Source: a virus
Length of the DNA: 43,297 nt
IMG/VR virus record: IMGVR_UViG_3300032304_001187
Coordinates: 1-43,297 of that record
Strand: one strand, 5' to 3'
The position numbers and the translations under genes were made by a program. Position 1 is the stretch's first letter, and every line of letters starts with the position of its first letter. Below the pieces are notes generated by a model. That model was not told where the DNA came from. It made no database searches and worked only from the letters and a program-made list of their open reading frames with translations. Below are positions 1 to 9,000 of this stretch, one piece after another.

Positions 1-560
1 CCGTTGTTGTCAACAGCTTGACGCACTTGAATCAACATCTGCTCAAGTGAGGTCTGTGACAAGTTAGCAGCAGTATTCAACAAGTTGCTGAATGTGCCGT
101 TAACGATTGGGTGTGATGCACTGTTAAGAGCAACACCGTCACCACCTGCATAAGAGCTGTTGAAAGCGCGGTTCAATACGTTAGCGCAGAGCAGTTCTTT
201 GGTTTCAACCAAAGATTGAGCTAAGTGCTTCGCATATACTTGACCAATACGGATGTGGTCACCGTCTTCAACCAGAACTTTGGTCAAAGCAAATGCCAAA
301 CCGAACACTTGGTAAACATAGCGTTGTAAGAACAGCACGCCACCTTGTTGATAGGTTACTGGTGAGCCATCAGGTAACTGAGGAGCTGCGCCAAAACCAT
401 ACAACACTGGTTCTTCGTGGTAGTTACGTGGGATACCAGATTGCTCACGGAATACAGTACTCCATTCGTCAGCACGCTGGTCATATACGCCATCAAAGGC
501 TTCGTTTAGGATTGGTTCTACAATTGAACGGAAATCCGTACTTCTCATCGGAGCTGCCAT
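1..560 (-). CDS. major capsid protein, N-terminal part (runs off left edge)
   Basis: An open frame starts at ATG 560 and stays open to base 1, giving about 186 residues without a stop. A good ribosome site (GGAGAG, about 6 nt before the ATG) supports the start. The protein begins MAAPMRSTDFRSIVEPIL and later carries DGVALNSASHPIVNGTFSN, a pattern I associate with Mu gpT-like or HK97-fold major head proteins of environmental phages (from memory, not searched). It is the last gene seen in the head operon, after the portal, GroES-like and scaffold-like genes, which is the expected place for the shell protein. The C-terminal part lies outside the window. Fair certainty for capsid, lower for the exact family. 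Confidence 0.72.
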   Translation of the reverse strand, partial: MAAPMRSTDFRSIVEPILNEAFDGVYDQRADEWSTVFREQSGIPRNYHEEPVLYGFGAAPQLPDGSPVTYQQGGVLFLQRYVYQVFGLAFALTKVLVEDGDHIRIGQVYAKHLAQSLVETKELLCANVLNRAFNSSYAGGDGVALNSASHPIVNGTFSNLLNTAANLSQTSLEQMLIQVRQAVDNN

Positions 561-572
561 GTTCTACTCTCC

Positions 573-1136
573 TTATGCTATGGCTGCAACGTTAGCAGTA
601 AACTGCTGTTGCGAGATTTGAACACGTACGATCACATAAGGATCGCCCCAGTTATTATCAGGATATGGTGCAATATCAATCACACGGAGGAGATTATTAC
701 CGCTGGTTGTTCCTGAGTTAGACATAGTCGCTGCAGAAAGACCTGTGGTAGTAGAACCTGCGTATGGGTTTGTGATATCAAACTGACTTCCGATAGCTGT
801 TTGGCTAAGCGTGCCGTCTGTTTGAATCTCATAAACGATTTGCTGATCTTGATAAAAGTAAGCAATGATATCAGTACCAGTAGTATTAGCTGGCCAATAA
901 TTGCTTACACGACGACGCCCAGTGGTGTCAGTGAATTCAACGCCAGCGAATGCGCCTTGAATTGTATCTGTACCGTCTGAACGAACAATGACACCACCAG
1001 ATAATTCTACTGGCTGTCCTTTTAACAGGTTTTGGTTATACCCTGATGTAATACCGTTGGTAAGCGCTATAGCACGATCCAACCCAGTTGGATGATAAGC
1101 TGGGCGCAAACCAAACGGAGCTGATATTGCTGACAT
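573..1136 (-). CDS. small head protein, possible capsid decoration protein
   Basis: 187 residues, starting MSAISAPFGLRPAYHP, with an AAGGAGAT-type ribosome site just upstream. The composition is Thr/Ser/Gly/Asn-rich with alternating hydrophobics and few charges, which suggests a beta-rich structural protein. It lies 12 nt upstream of the capsid gene in the same operon. In many phages a small protein expressed with the capsid at this position is a head decoration or cement protein. That role is inference from position and composition; no catalytic motif is visible. It ends in a hydrophobic Val-Ala-Ala-Ile-Ala tail. Confidence 0.6.
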   Translation of the reverse strand: MSAISAPFGLRPAYHPTGLDRAIALTNGITSGYNQNLLKGQPVELSGGVIVRSDGTDTIQGAFAGVEFTDTTGRRRVSNYWPANTTGTDIIAYFYQDQQIVYEIQTDGTLSQTAIGSQFDITNPYAGSTTTGLSAATMSNSGTTSGNNLLRVIDIAPYPDNNWGDPYVIVRVQISQQQFTANVAAIA

Positions 1137-1159
1137 AAAAATCTCCTTTGAAAAAAGAC

Positions 1160-1696
1160 CTATTCGAAAACAGGTGCTTTTACAGTTTGGTCAAAATTCA
1201 TGCCTTCGCCTTCTACAGTACCCAATCGTTTTCCATTACTGTCTTTTGCTCCCAGCAATTGGTCTTGCTGAACTTTAATCTTTTCCTGTTCATCTAGTGG
1301 GGCATTATGGTGCATTTCTGTCATAATGTCTTGATAGATTTCATTCGGAAGTTTATAAAGCAGCATTTCATTGCAAGCAACAAAACCTTCATGCTCACCA
1401 GCTTTTACCTTCAGGTGTTCAAAGCCAGGAAGTTCCTCGGCTTTCACTGGGGTGTAGCCCATGCGTATGCGTTTGTGTATTGGATCGTATTGACTATTTG
1501 AAGACAGCCAGCACAAGTGGAAGCCCGGAATCTCAGGCGGGGTCGGAAGTGCTTCTTGAAGCCACTCCGAACGGAACATCCTACGACGCTCCTCGGAAGA
1601 AACAAATTTTTCTTCAGGTGCTGCACGACTCTGGTCGTCAATTGCACGACTCTCACGTCCAGCATTGTTGTTTTTCTTTAGTCTGTTATCCATCAT
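1160..1696 (-). CDS. hypothetical head-region protein
   Basis: 178 residues. The ATG at 1696 overlaps the stop of the preceding gene as ATGA, and an AAGGGG ribosome site lies just before it. A second ATG follows at 1693. An upstream in-frame start at 1726 would overlap the previous gene by 34 nt and is less likely. The N-terminus is charged and disordered-looking (KKNNNAGRESRAIDD). The middle is more ordered, with PEIPGFHLCWLSSNSQYDP and a segment RIRMGYTPVKAEELPGFEHL. The C-terminus is acidic. I recognise no fold. Position between scaffold-like and capsid genes implies a head assembly role. Confidence 0.6.
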   Translation of the reverse strand: MMDNRLKKNNNAGRESRAIDDQSRAAPEEKFVSSEERRRMFRSEWLQEALPTPPEIPGFHLCWLSSNSQYDPIHKRIRMGYTPVKAEELPGFEHLKVKAGEHEGFVACNEMLLYKLPNEIYQDIMTEMHHNAPLDEQEKIKVQQDQLLGAKDSNGKRLGTVEGEGMNFDQTVKAPVFE

Positions 1697-2682
1697 TGCC
1701 CCTTGTTTTTGTTTTGACGATCCCATTCAGCATACTTGCTGATGGCTTTTTTGCGAAGCTCTTGATCATTCCACATGCCAGCCTCTTTCATAGCGGAGAC
1801 GCGAGCTGGACTCAATCTAAATTCATTAGATTTAGTTGTTGCTGTTGTTTCTCTACCTGAACTCGTCATTACAGACCTTGGTCGTTGATGTTTGACACTA
1901 GAGGCATTATAACTTGAATTATATTGCTGGGGCAAATATTTTTTCAATCGGTCATCTAATTCATCCCAGTAATCTTCCGTAGTCGGGTCGAAACCCTCGG
2001 CTGTGAGCTTTTTATCAATTACTTGAGCGATTTCTGATTCCTCATTTCGCCCATTCGGATCGTACCAAGTATTCCGCTCCATCCAGTCCGCGGCATAGCG
2101 TTGGACGACAGGATCCGGAACTTGGATATTTTGCTGGGGTTGGCTCATCTGCTTGGATGCCTGATGTTTCAGGTTTTGAAGCGATTCAAGCCTACGCTTA
2201 GAATCATACCAGAGCTCTTGAGCCTTTGTTACGCCTTCGCCATCTTGACCTTGAACGGCTTCGGTCATTTTCATTTTGGCGTATTCAACTTGAACGCCAG
2301 CGTCTTCAATTGCTTTGTCCACCCTAGCCAGCTCGGCTCCAGAGGTTTTTTGCTCTACTTTAGCTAATCGCTCAGCTAATTCAGAGTTTTTCTTCTGTAG
2401 CGCGTTGATAAGATGGCTAGACTCACGTGCTTTTTCACGATGAATCTGCTTTTTTAGCGCTCGTTCTTTGCGCCGTGCTTCCCTAATTTGCTGGCGATCA
2501 TCATCTCCATCCGCAGCGGAGAAACCTTCGCCGTCGTCGGTTTTAGACGAATTTTCGTTGCTATCGTCATCTTGATCATCAGCTACTTGTTGTGGATTGT
2601 CAACTCCTTCAGGCAGCTCAACGCTTGCGCCACCGTCTTGTAACTCTTCCACCTGCATTTCCATTTTTTCAGTCGAATTCAT
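1693..2682 (-). CDS. scaffold-like protein
   Basis: 329 residues, highly charged. Residues 10-65 are strongly acidic with Asp/Glu/Asn runs (ADDQDDDSNENS). Residues about 65-180 form a long Lys/Arg/Glu-rich helical stretch (REARRKERALKKQIHRE, then NSELAERLAKVEQK) typical of coiled coil. The C-terminus is Ser/Thr-rich then basic. Acidic, coiled-coil, low-complexity proteins between portal and capsid genes are usually internal scaffolds that direct shell assembly and are lost on maturation. No protease domain is seen here or nearby, so if this is the scaffold it probably leaves uncleaved or is cut by something outside the window. The assignment is by composition and position. Confidence 0.62.
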   Translation of the reverse strand: MNSTEKMEMQVEELQDGGASVELPEGVDNPQQVADDQDDDSNENSSKTDDGEGFSAADGDDDRQQIREARRKERALKKQIHREKARESSHLINALQKKNSELAERLAKVEQKTSGAELARVDKAIEDAGVQVEYAKMKMTEAVQGQDGEGVTKAQELWYDSKRRLESLQNLKHQASKQMSQPQQNIQVPDPVVQRYAADWMERNTWYDPNGRNEESEIAQVIDKKLTAEGFDPTTEDYWDELDDRLKKYLPQQYNSSYNASSVKHQRPRSVMTSSGRETTATTKSNEFRLSPARVSAMKEAGMWNDQELRKKAISKYAEWDRQNKNKGQ

Positions 2683-2702
2683 ACAGTTTTCCTTTCAAAA
2701 CT

Positions 2703-3125
2703 TTAGATGAATGCTTTAATATCACGAGGATCGCCTGTAACTCTGCCGATTAACTCATGGTCATTAAAGAACGTAAACAACGCTTTTCCTTTACAACCTT
2801 TGTCATCTTCAAAGTCCACTTCCCATCGGTCACCGCCCCATTTAGGTACTCGAACAAAGTCGCCTTTACGCGCCCAAGCACCTTCTGGCCAAGGTTGCAT
2901 CGTCTCACGCATTTTGAATGCGAGGGGACCAACTGCAATAACCTTACCGATCATCGTGTTCCATTTTTCTACTTCTTTCGTCTCTTCAGGAATAAATATA
3001 CCTGCTGTGGTAACTTTTTCCTTCACAGCTCTCAATTGAACGAGAACTCTAGCACCATACGGCGCCATTAACGGATCTATAACTGGAAACGCTTCTTCAA
3101 GCGTCTGTTCGATATCATTCGACAT
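2703..3125 (-). CDS. GroES-like co-chaperonin
   Basis: 140 residues from ATG 3125, with an AGGAG site 10 nt upstream. A TTG 18 nt further upstream is a weaker start. The core reads PYGARVLVQLRAVKEKVTTAG then IFIPEETKE, IGKVIAVGPLAF and KGDFVRVPKWGG. This matches the Cpn10 pattern of a first strand (P..DRVLV), a mobile loop ending in a hydrophobic GI(F)IP tripeptide, a GkVlAvGp strand and a GD.V strand. The protein is longer than bacterial GroES (about 97 aa), with extensions at both ends. T4 gp31 is the classic phage example: it pairs with host GroEL to fold the capsid protein. The location inside the head operon supports the same job here. Confidence 0.85.
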   Translation of the reverse strand: MSNDIEQTLEEAFPVIDPLMAPYGARVLVQLRAVKEKVTTAGIFIPEETKEVEKWNTMIGKVIAVGPLAFKMRETMQPWPEGAWARKGDFVRVPKWGGDRWEVDFEDDKGCKGKALFTFFNDHELIGRVTGDPRDIKAFI

Positions 3126-3303
3126 CTTTTCGTTTCTCCTCAAGTAGATTGTTTAAAACTTCCAAGGCTTTATTCAAGCCTATACTTTGCCCGACCAACC
3201 GCTGATAACTATCAAAATTGACACAGTTTCCATTCAACATGGAAGTGCCGATTTCTTTCTTTTCAGCTTCGATACGGGAAATCAGCTCGCTAATGAAATT
3301 CAT
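3115..3303 (-). CDS. small helical protein
   Basis: 62 residues. Its ATG (3303) overlaps the previous stop as TAATG, and its end overlaps the GroES-like gene by 11 nt, so it is translationally coupled on both sides. The sequence is predicted helical with Leu/Ile heptads (ELISRIEAEKKE and KALEVLNNLLEEKRK), suggesting a short coiled coil. No family recognised. The tight packing between head genes argues it is real and structural or assembly-related. Confidence 0.6.
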   Translation of the reverse strand: MNFISELISRIEAEKKEIGTSMLNGNCVNFDSYQRLVGQSIGLNKALEVLNNLLEEKRKDVE

Positions 3304-3581
3304 TAACGCCCTCTTGCTGAGCTTTTCTTCGGCATTGCGATAGCGATCAAAATTCCAGGCTTTTTAGCCATGCCGCCTTTTTTCATCGTGGCTACTTTTG
3401 CTTTGCCAGCGTTCATATCAACGCCTGCATTACGCTTGTCGCCTCGGGCTGGCAGGTTTGCCACCTTCGATTCAGCTATGCCGCCTTTGGCAAATTTTTG
3501 AACTTTGCCACCCTTCTTCATGACATTACCTTCTGTCATTCCCATAGCCATCTTTTTATGGGCATTGATTGCTTCAGCCAT
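3303..3581 (-). CDS. basic KGG-repeat protein
   Basis: 92 residues, strongly basic and rich in Lys, Gly, Ala and Met. It carries repeated motifs MKKGGKVQKFAKGG (about residues 21-34) and MKKGGMAKK (about 66-74). The start is ATG 3581 with a GGAG site. It sits 1 nt after the portal stop. Similar Lys/Arg-Gly-Gly segments occur near the C-termini of the 1880-aa and 681-aa proteins in this window, so this may be a shared virion-associated signal or nucleic-acid-contacting tail. The function is unknown. Confidence 0.6.
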   Translation of the reverse strand: MAEAINAHKKMAMGMTEGNVMKKGGKVQKFAKGGIAESKVANLPARGDKRNAGVDMNAGKAKVATMKKGGMAKKPGILIAIAMPKKSSARGR

Positions 3582-3582
3582 A

Positions 3583-6096
3583 TCAAACTCCTAAGTTAGA
3601 TTGAATCCTGTTTTGCGCTTCTATAGCAGTTTTTATCTGCTCTTGCTGTAAAGCAGCGGCATCGCGCGTAAGTTCCGCAGCTTTAATTCTTTCTTCAGTT
3701 AAGTTGTCTTCAGTATTCATGAGTACTCGAGCCTGAAGTTCGGCAGCTTTACCTTCATTCTCAGCGACCATATCCTGCTGTTTGATCTGCGCGTCAGCCT
3801 GATCTTTGGCTGTCTTCCGCTGAGTTTCAGCCATCTGGGTTTGTACCAGAGCCTGAATTGAAGGGTCTAAAGGCTGTTGCGCCTTCATCTTCTGTAAGGT
3901 CTCAAGTGCCTGTTGAATCAATGGTCCGATGTTAGCCAACTGTTCGTTCGCGTCTTGATGGACGTGTTGACCTGCAGCAGCTAGAAGCTGTTGTGCTTCA
4001 CGAATAATCGGCTCGATTTTCATAATATTGAATGGGCGATCCAATGCAGCTGAGGTATAACCGTCCATCTGGTTCAAATACCACATTGTCAAATGCTGTT
4101 TCAAATGCTCTAGCACAGCAGGCAAGAATGTCGGCGCCATAATCGGATTGCCACCGTAGAGCGGGTCTTGCAAGTACGCGAGGTGAACTTGGAAGTGAGC
4201 TAGATGATCTTGTTTCGGGAACGCGCCTACAGGTTTACCCAAAGTCATCGCTACGTTCTCTAAAGCAGGGTTCATCTCTTTTACTTCCTGCGGATCAGGC
4301 AATACTTCGTTGACGTCAGGCAATTTGATCTGTTTCAAAATGCGTTTTTCAACTGCAAGTCGGTTGTAAAGATCCGGATTAGCCTGTGCTCGGGCAGCTA
4401 GCGTTTGAATCTGCGCGTAGCGTTGGCTTTCAGCGAAAATATGCGGGTCTGAGACAGGAATAATGTCTGAGTTCGTCTTGAAATCTTCAGATGTGATGTT
4501 TAAATCTGCGACAATCTCATTTTTACGCTGTTCTTCTACGTACCAGCGGTTTAAACGCGCTAAAACACGGAATACACGGCGTTGAGAATCATGAAGTCGC
4601 GCATGGATTGACGAGAATACCGCTGCTCCTTGCTCAATCAACGCTTGTGTAGTACCTACAGGCGCGTTTGAAGTGATGTTAGCGATCTTTTCTTCACTAG
4701 TCGTGACCACGCCCTTTGCCGCATCCGATAAATACCCCAGAAGCTGGAATAATACGGGAGAAGGTGGGTTAAATGGCACTGGCATAGCTATCTTACGCAC
4801 GTCATCAACACCAGGAGCACCTTCTATTTCTGATACTTGGGTGGGTTCGATGGTGGTGGACTGCCCCGAGATCTTTGCTCCTTTGAGCTTGAGCATGGTA
4901 GGGGCGGTATTAATGTGCGCGCTATCCAATAGAGCACGCAATGCACCAGTAAGAGCAGCAGAAAGACCACCGATGAGGTGAGGCAGACCAATAGCATAAG
5001 CCCCACGCCATGGAATGAATTTAAACTCAATGATCCAATCCAACTTAGTACAGGTGTCATCACCGTCCTCCCAGTTTCTGTATAGACCGATAACAGCACT
5101 TTCGTTCTCGTCGATCATTAGGATATAAGGAGCTCTGTCGCCTTTTGAATACGTATCGTCTTCTAGCTCTAACCACGTGAAGATATGGTAAACCCGACGT
5201 ATTCCGTCAATGTTATCGCTCTTGGAGCTACGACCTTCAATCTTGTCAGTCGCTTTTTGGGCTTTACTTTCGTCAGGTGTCTGAGTCGTGCTATATAAGT
5301 CAACGTCTTTATAAAGATTGTTCGCTACACGGAGTTCAAACTCCTCTTCGGTAATATCCTGAACTTCAGTAATGCGCGAAGCCGTATAGAAGTTGCCTGA
5401 AGCGAACGGCAAATAGATGTTGTCAATAGGTACGAACTCAGCGCATGGGCGCTTTTTCTGCTCATCATACCACAGTTTTAAAAATTGCGAGCCACCGAGA
5501 GGAAGCTGGGTGAGCATCTGTTCTTGCTCATCACGGTATTCTTCTATCTGCTCGGTCAGCTGCCAGTTCATATAGTCGCGCTTGCGCTCAGCGGTTGCGA
5601 CCTTTTCTTCTGTCATCTCGCCGATAATCTTGGTTCTTACAGGACCATCGGGCGGGAATAATTCTTTGATTGCACGTGCTGCAAAGTCAACGCATGCCTC
5701 TGCCATGACAGGGTGAACCACCTTAGACGCGCCCATAAACTGAGCACCTCCAGGAGCGTCATGCCCTAAGCCAGTACGGCGAATGCCTTCTTCGTATTGC
5801 TTGTCTCGCTCTTCGCGAGCTTGTTTGTCTTTTTCGATCAGGTCAAGATACTTGAGCGCAATCTTGTCGAGTTCGTAGTCTTCTAACTTGTCAGCAAGGT
5901 TTTCATAAAAGTCAGGGTTCTCTTCTGGACCCTTCATATCGTCTAGTTTGACGATAGCTGAACCATCAGGCAGCTCTTCAACGCTTGAATCCTCATCAAA
6001 GATCTCGTAAACTGATTCGTCCGATTCTAAATTTTGTTCGTTTTCAACAGGTTCAACAAAACGATCGTAATCTTGAGGAATAGGCATTTCTGGCAT
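3583..6096 (-). CDS. portal protein
   Basis: 837 residues, the size expected of large podovirus portals. The ATG at 6096 overlaps the upstream stop as TAATG, with an AAGGAA site. The portal forms the dodecameric ring at the unique capsid vertex through which DNA is packed and ejected. Features fit this: an acidic N-terminal 60 residues, an ordered body with GGSQFLKLWYDEQKKRP and WRGAYAIGLPHLIGG, a stretch TTSEEKIANITSNAPVGTTQ typical of the wing/stem region, and a long Gln/Ala-rich helical C-terminus (about 690-830) resembling a barrel or crown. It lies in the packaging/head operon between the giant protein and the scaffold-like gene. Certainty is good from size, composition and context. Confidence 0.85.
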   Translation of the reverse strand: MPEMPIPQDYDRFVEPVENEQNLESDESVYEIFDEDSSVEELPDGSAIVKLDDMKGPEENPDFYENLADKLEDYELDKIALKYLDLIEKDKQAREERDKQYEEGIRRTGLGHDAPGGAQFMGASKVVHPVMAEACVDFAARAIKELFPPDGPVRTKIIGEMTEEKVATAERKRDYMNWQLTEQIEEYRDEQEQMLTQLPLGGSQFLKLWYDEQKKRPCAEFVPIDNIYLPFASGNFYTASRITEVQDITEEEFELRVANNLYKDVDLYSTTQTPDESKAQKATDKIEGRSSKSDNIDGIRRVYHIFTWLELEDDTYSKGDRAPYILMIDENESAVIGLYRNWEDGDDTCTKLDWIIEFKFIPWRGAYAIGLPHLIGGLSAALTGALRALLDSAHINTAPTMLKLKGAKISGQSTTIEPTQVSEIEGAPGVDDVRKIAMPVPFNPPSPVLFQLLGYLSDAAKGVVTTSEEKIANITSNAPVGTTQALIEQGAAVFSSIHARLHDSQRRVFRVLARLNRWYVEEQRKNEIVADLNITSEDFKTNSDIIPVSDPHIFAESQRYAQIQTLAARAQANPDLYNRLAVEKRILKQIKLPDVNEVLPDPQEVKEMNPALENVAMTLGKPVGAFPKQDHLAHFQVHLAYLQDPLYGGNPIMAPTFLPAVLEHLKQHLTMWYLNQMDGYTSAALDRPFNIMKIEPIIREAQQLLAAAGQHVHQDANEQLANIGPLIQQALETLQKMKAQQPLDPSIQALVQTQMAETQRKTAKDQADAQIKQQDMVAENEGKAAELQARVLMNTEDNLTEERIKAAELTRDAAALQQEQIKTAIEAQNRIQSNLGV

Positions 6097-9000
6097 TATC
6101 GTTTCCTTAGCAGTTCGTAACGCATTTGATCAATGCTGACTTTACCACCAGCATTATAAGTTATATTTCTTGGATTCATAATTTGTTTCAGATCGGCAGG
6201 GGCACCACTACCGCCTCCGCTACTGGGGCTACGGTTCGCGCGTTCACGATTGAAAATCTCTTTGAACTCGGGCGCGTCAGGATTGATGATTTTCTTGACT
6301 GGCTCGACTGGTTTTTTGTGATCGTTGACGCTCGTTGATGGTGAAACAGGTTGAACTTTCCCGCCACCATTCATTTTCTTAATATAGCCGCCACGCTTAC
6401 GACCGCGTGGTCTAGCTGCACGCTCACGCATATAGTTCTCTAAGAAGTTGGCAACTTCGTCAACTGCATTTGAATACGCTTGATTATGATCGGCATATTC
6501 GTTAGCTTCGTCTCTAAGTCTAGCGATGAATTGATCAGGTTCTCTGTCAAAACGAATATCATCATTTTGAATGTTGTCAATAAGATCTGTCATCTCTTGA
6601 ACAACAGCGTCATTGTAAAACTCACGTGCTGCTTCTAACGAACCTTGAAGTGCTGCCTCAGGTGTGACCACGACGTCTCTATTTCTTTCTTCTGCGTTAC
6701 GTTGCTGCCTGTCAAATTCAAGGCGGGACGCTTCTTCGGTTCTGACCAAGCGTGCTCTTAGATCGCCGAGAGCCATATCAACGTCTCCGTCGACACCTTG
6801 CCGCATTCTTATACGATCAATCGTATCGATAAGATTTTCAAAGTCATCGCCAGCATTCATTTGAATTTCATCAACGAGGTCGTAAAATTGGCTATATTGA
6901 TTTGTTGTGAGTATGCGTTCTTGACGCTCTAGTTCATAATCAATCTCATTGGCCATGTCGTCAGGATCATAAACGTATTCGTCTTCACGAGCAGCGCGTC
7001 GTTCTTCTACTGGACGAGGAGGCGTATCAAAGCCATTCCCTTCCATATACTGACGGAGCGCATTGTTCAGCTGTGAGATGCCAGCAGGAGAGTCAACTCT
7101 ATAGAAATCTCTGATTGCTTCGTCATATCTAGCTTCACCATCTGTTCTTAGAATAGCTTCATTGATCGCTCCAGGAGTCATGCGCTCTGCTTGCATTACT
7201 TCGTCAAATGCTCTTCTTGAACCAGTCAGCTCGTTTGTGTAACCATCTCGATAAGCTGCTATGCGAGGGTCGATAGGAGGCAACGCTTCCTGAGCACCAG
7301 CAAAAATGTCAGGAGGTACATCGATATTACGACCTTGAAGCAGTACGCGTAAAGTAGAAGCGATATTTTCTTGAACTTGTGCGCTTGTCTGCTCACCCCT
7401 TGTTCTAGTTAATTCCCTTAATCGAGGGTGATCAAAATTATGAGAATCAAGTGCATGAAGAGTAGAAGTTAAATCGGCACGATCAAATTGTTGAGCTTCA
7501 AAACTTCTGAATAATTCCATAACTAAATCAGTTACCGCGTTCAGAACTGCAGTTGAACGCTGAGGTGCAGGCAGTCGAGCTGTTTGTGGTTCAGCGTCTC
7601 TATGTCCAAGTCTGGTTTGAATCCGCTCGATCATAAAATCAGCAACACGCTCACGAATTTCATTTTCGCGGTTGGGATTCGCGTCAATATATTCTTCCAA
7701 AGTTTGACCTAGATCTCTATCAAGAGGGCTGTTTTGAAAAGATTGAACTTCCCTTTCCAACGCTTCACGGTCTCCTGGGAGAACTGGATTGTACCTATCA
7801 ACGTAGAGTATGAGCTGCGTATTGATTCCAGTTAATAGATTTTCAACTGTTTGATTACGGAAAGCAGCATTAGGCGCGACGATTTCGTTGGCTAAACTTT
7901 GCGCGCTTGGACCTTGAGCTCGTTCAACAGGGTTTGCGTTACCGAGCCTATTTTGAATCTGTTGAATTAGATAGTCTGAGATGGCTCTTCGCGCAGTATT
8001 AATAGAATCGAACCCATTGTCTAACGGCAATTCCATTTCTATTGAACCAGGAATGTCTAACGGATTGCGCTGATATTGAGCAAGAGCTTCTTGTAAAGTT
8101 TCACGGTCTTGAGGTAAATCTCTGATTGAGTTGTTCAATCGCTCAGTAATCCTCTGTATCAGATTATTTCTGTCTGGATGATGGAGAGGAACTACTATGT
8201 CTGCGATATCTCTAGGAACACGCATCGCGGTCTGGGCAGGCGCTGCTTCAGGTGTAAAGTCTTCACCACGCCTACGGCGTTCAATCTGCCCCAAGTATTC
8301 GATTGTTCCAGGATGGGTGTCTTCAATTTCTTCAAGACCTCGACGTGGGTTCTCAGGGTCAAGGTTCTCAGCCATCTGATTGATGTTGGTCTCAGCATAG
8401 TTGTCAAGCTCACGAACGAACAGCTCTCTTTGCATCGGAGTGAACATTATGATGCGGTCTTGGAATCGTCCAAGGCGTTCACGCATTTCATTAGCGAAAC
8501 CAGAAGTATCAGTAGCGTTTGTTAATATCGAAGGTAAATTTTCACTATTACGAACACCATTGATGAAATTTCTCAATGCTATTGGGTAGAGGTCATAATC
8601 ATCTGACCAGAGCTCGCGCAAACCATAAAAATCTTCGGTTAGAAGATCGTCCACCCTCGCGCGTACAGGACCAATCCCGCCGTCTTCTATCCCGAGACCG
8701 TTGGTCAACGCTTCTGTCGTCATGCGTTGGAACAAACTCGCACGAGCTAACTCATTTGCCATGCTGGGCGCGGCTCTGACTTGAGCGGACATTGCACTTA
8801 AACGCGAATCAAGATCTGTGATTTGACTTGCTACGTCTTGCGTCTCAGGTGCGCCTACGCCGTATTCTCTGATGAGTGTTTCTAATTCTCTGGAGGCACG
8901 GGAACGAGCAGCAACGAGGTCTGCGTGGGTTTCGCCAACAGGTTGTTGTCTAGCGAGTTCGCGCAGGTCTTTCATAGTTACAAAACGTGGAAGATCAAAC

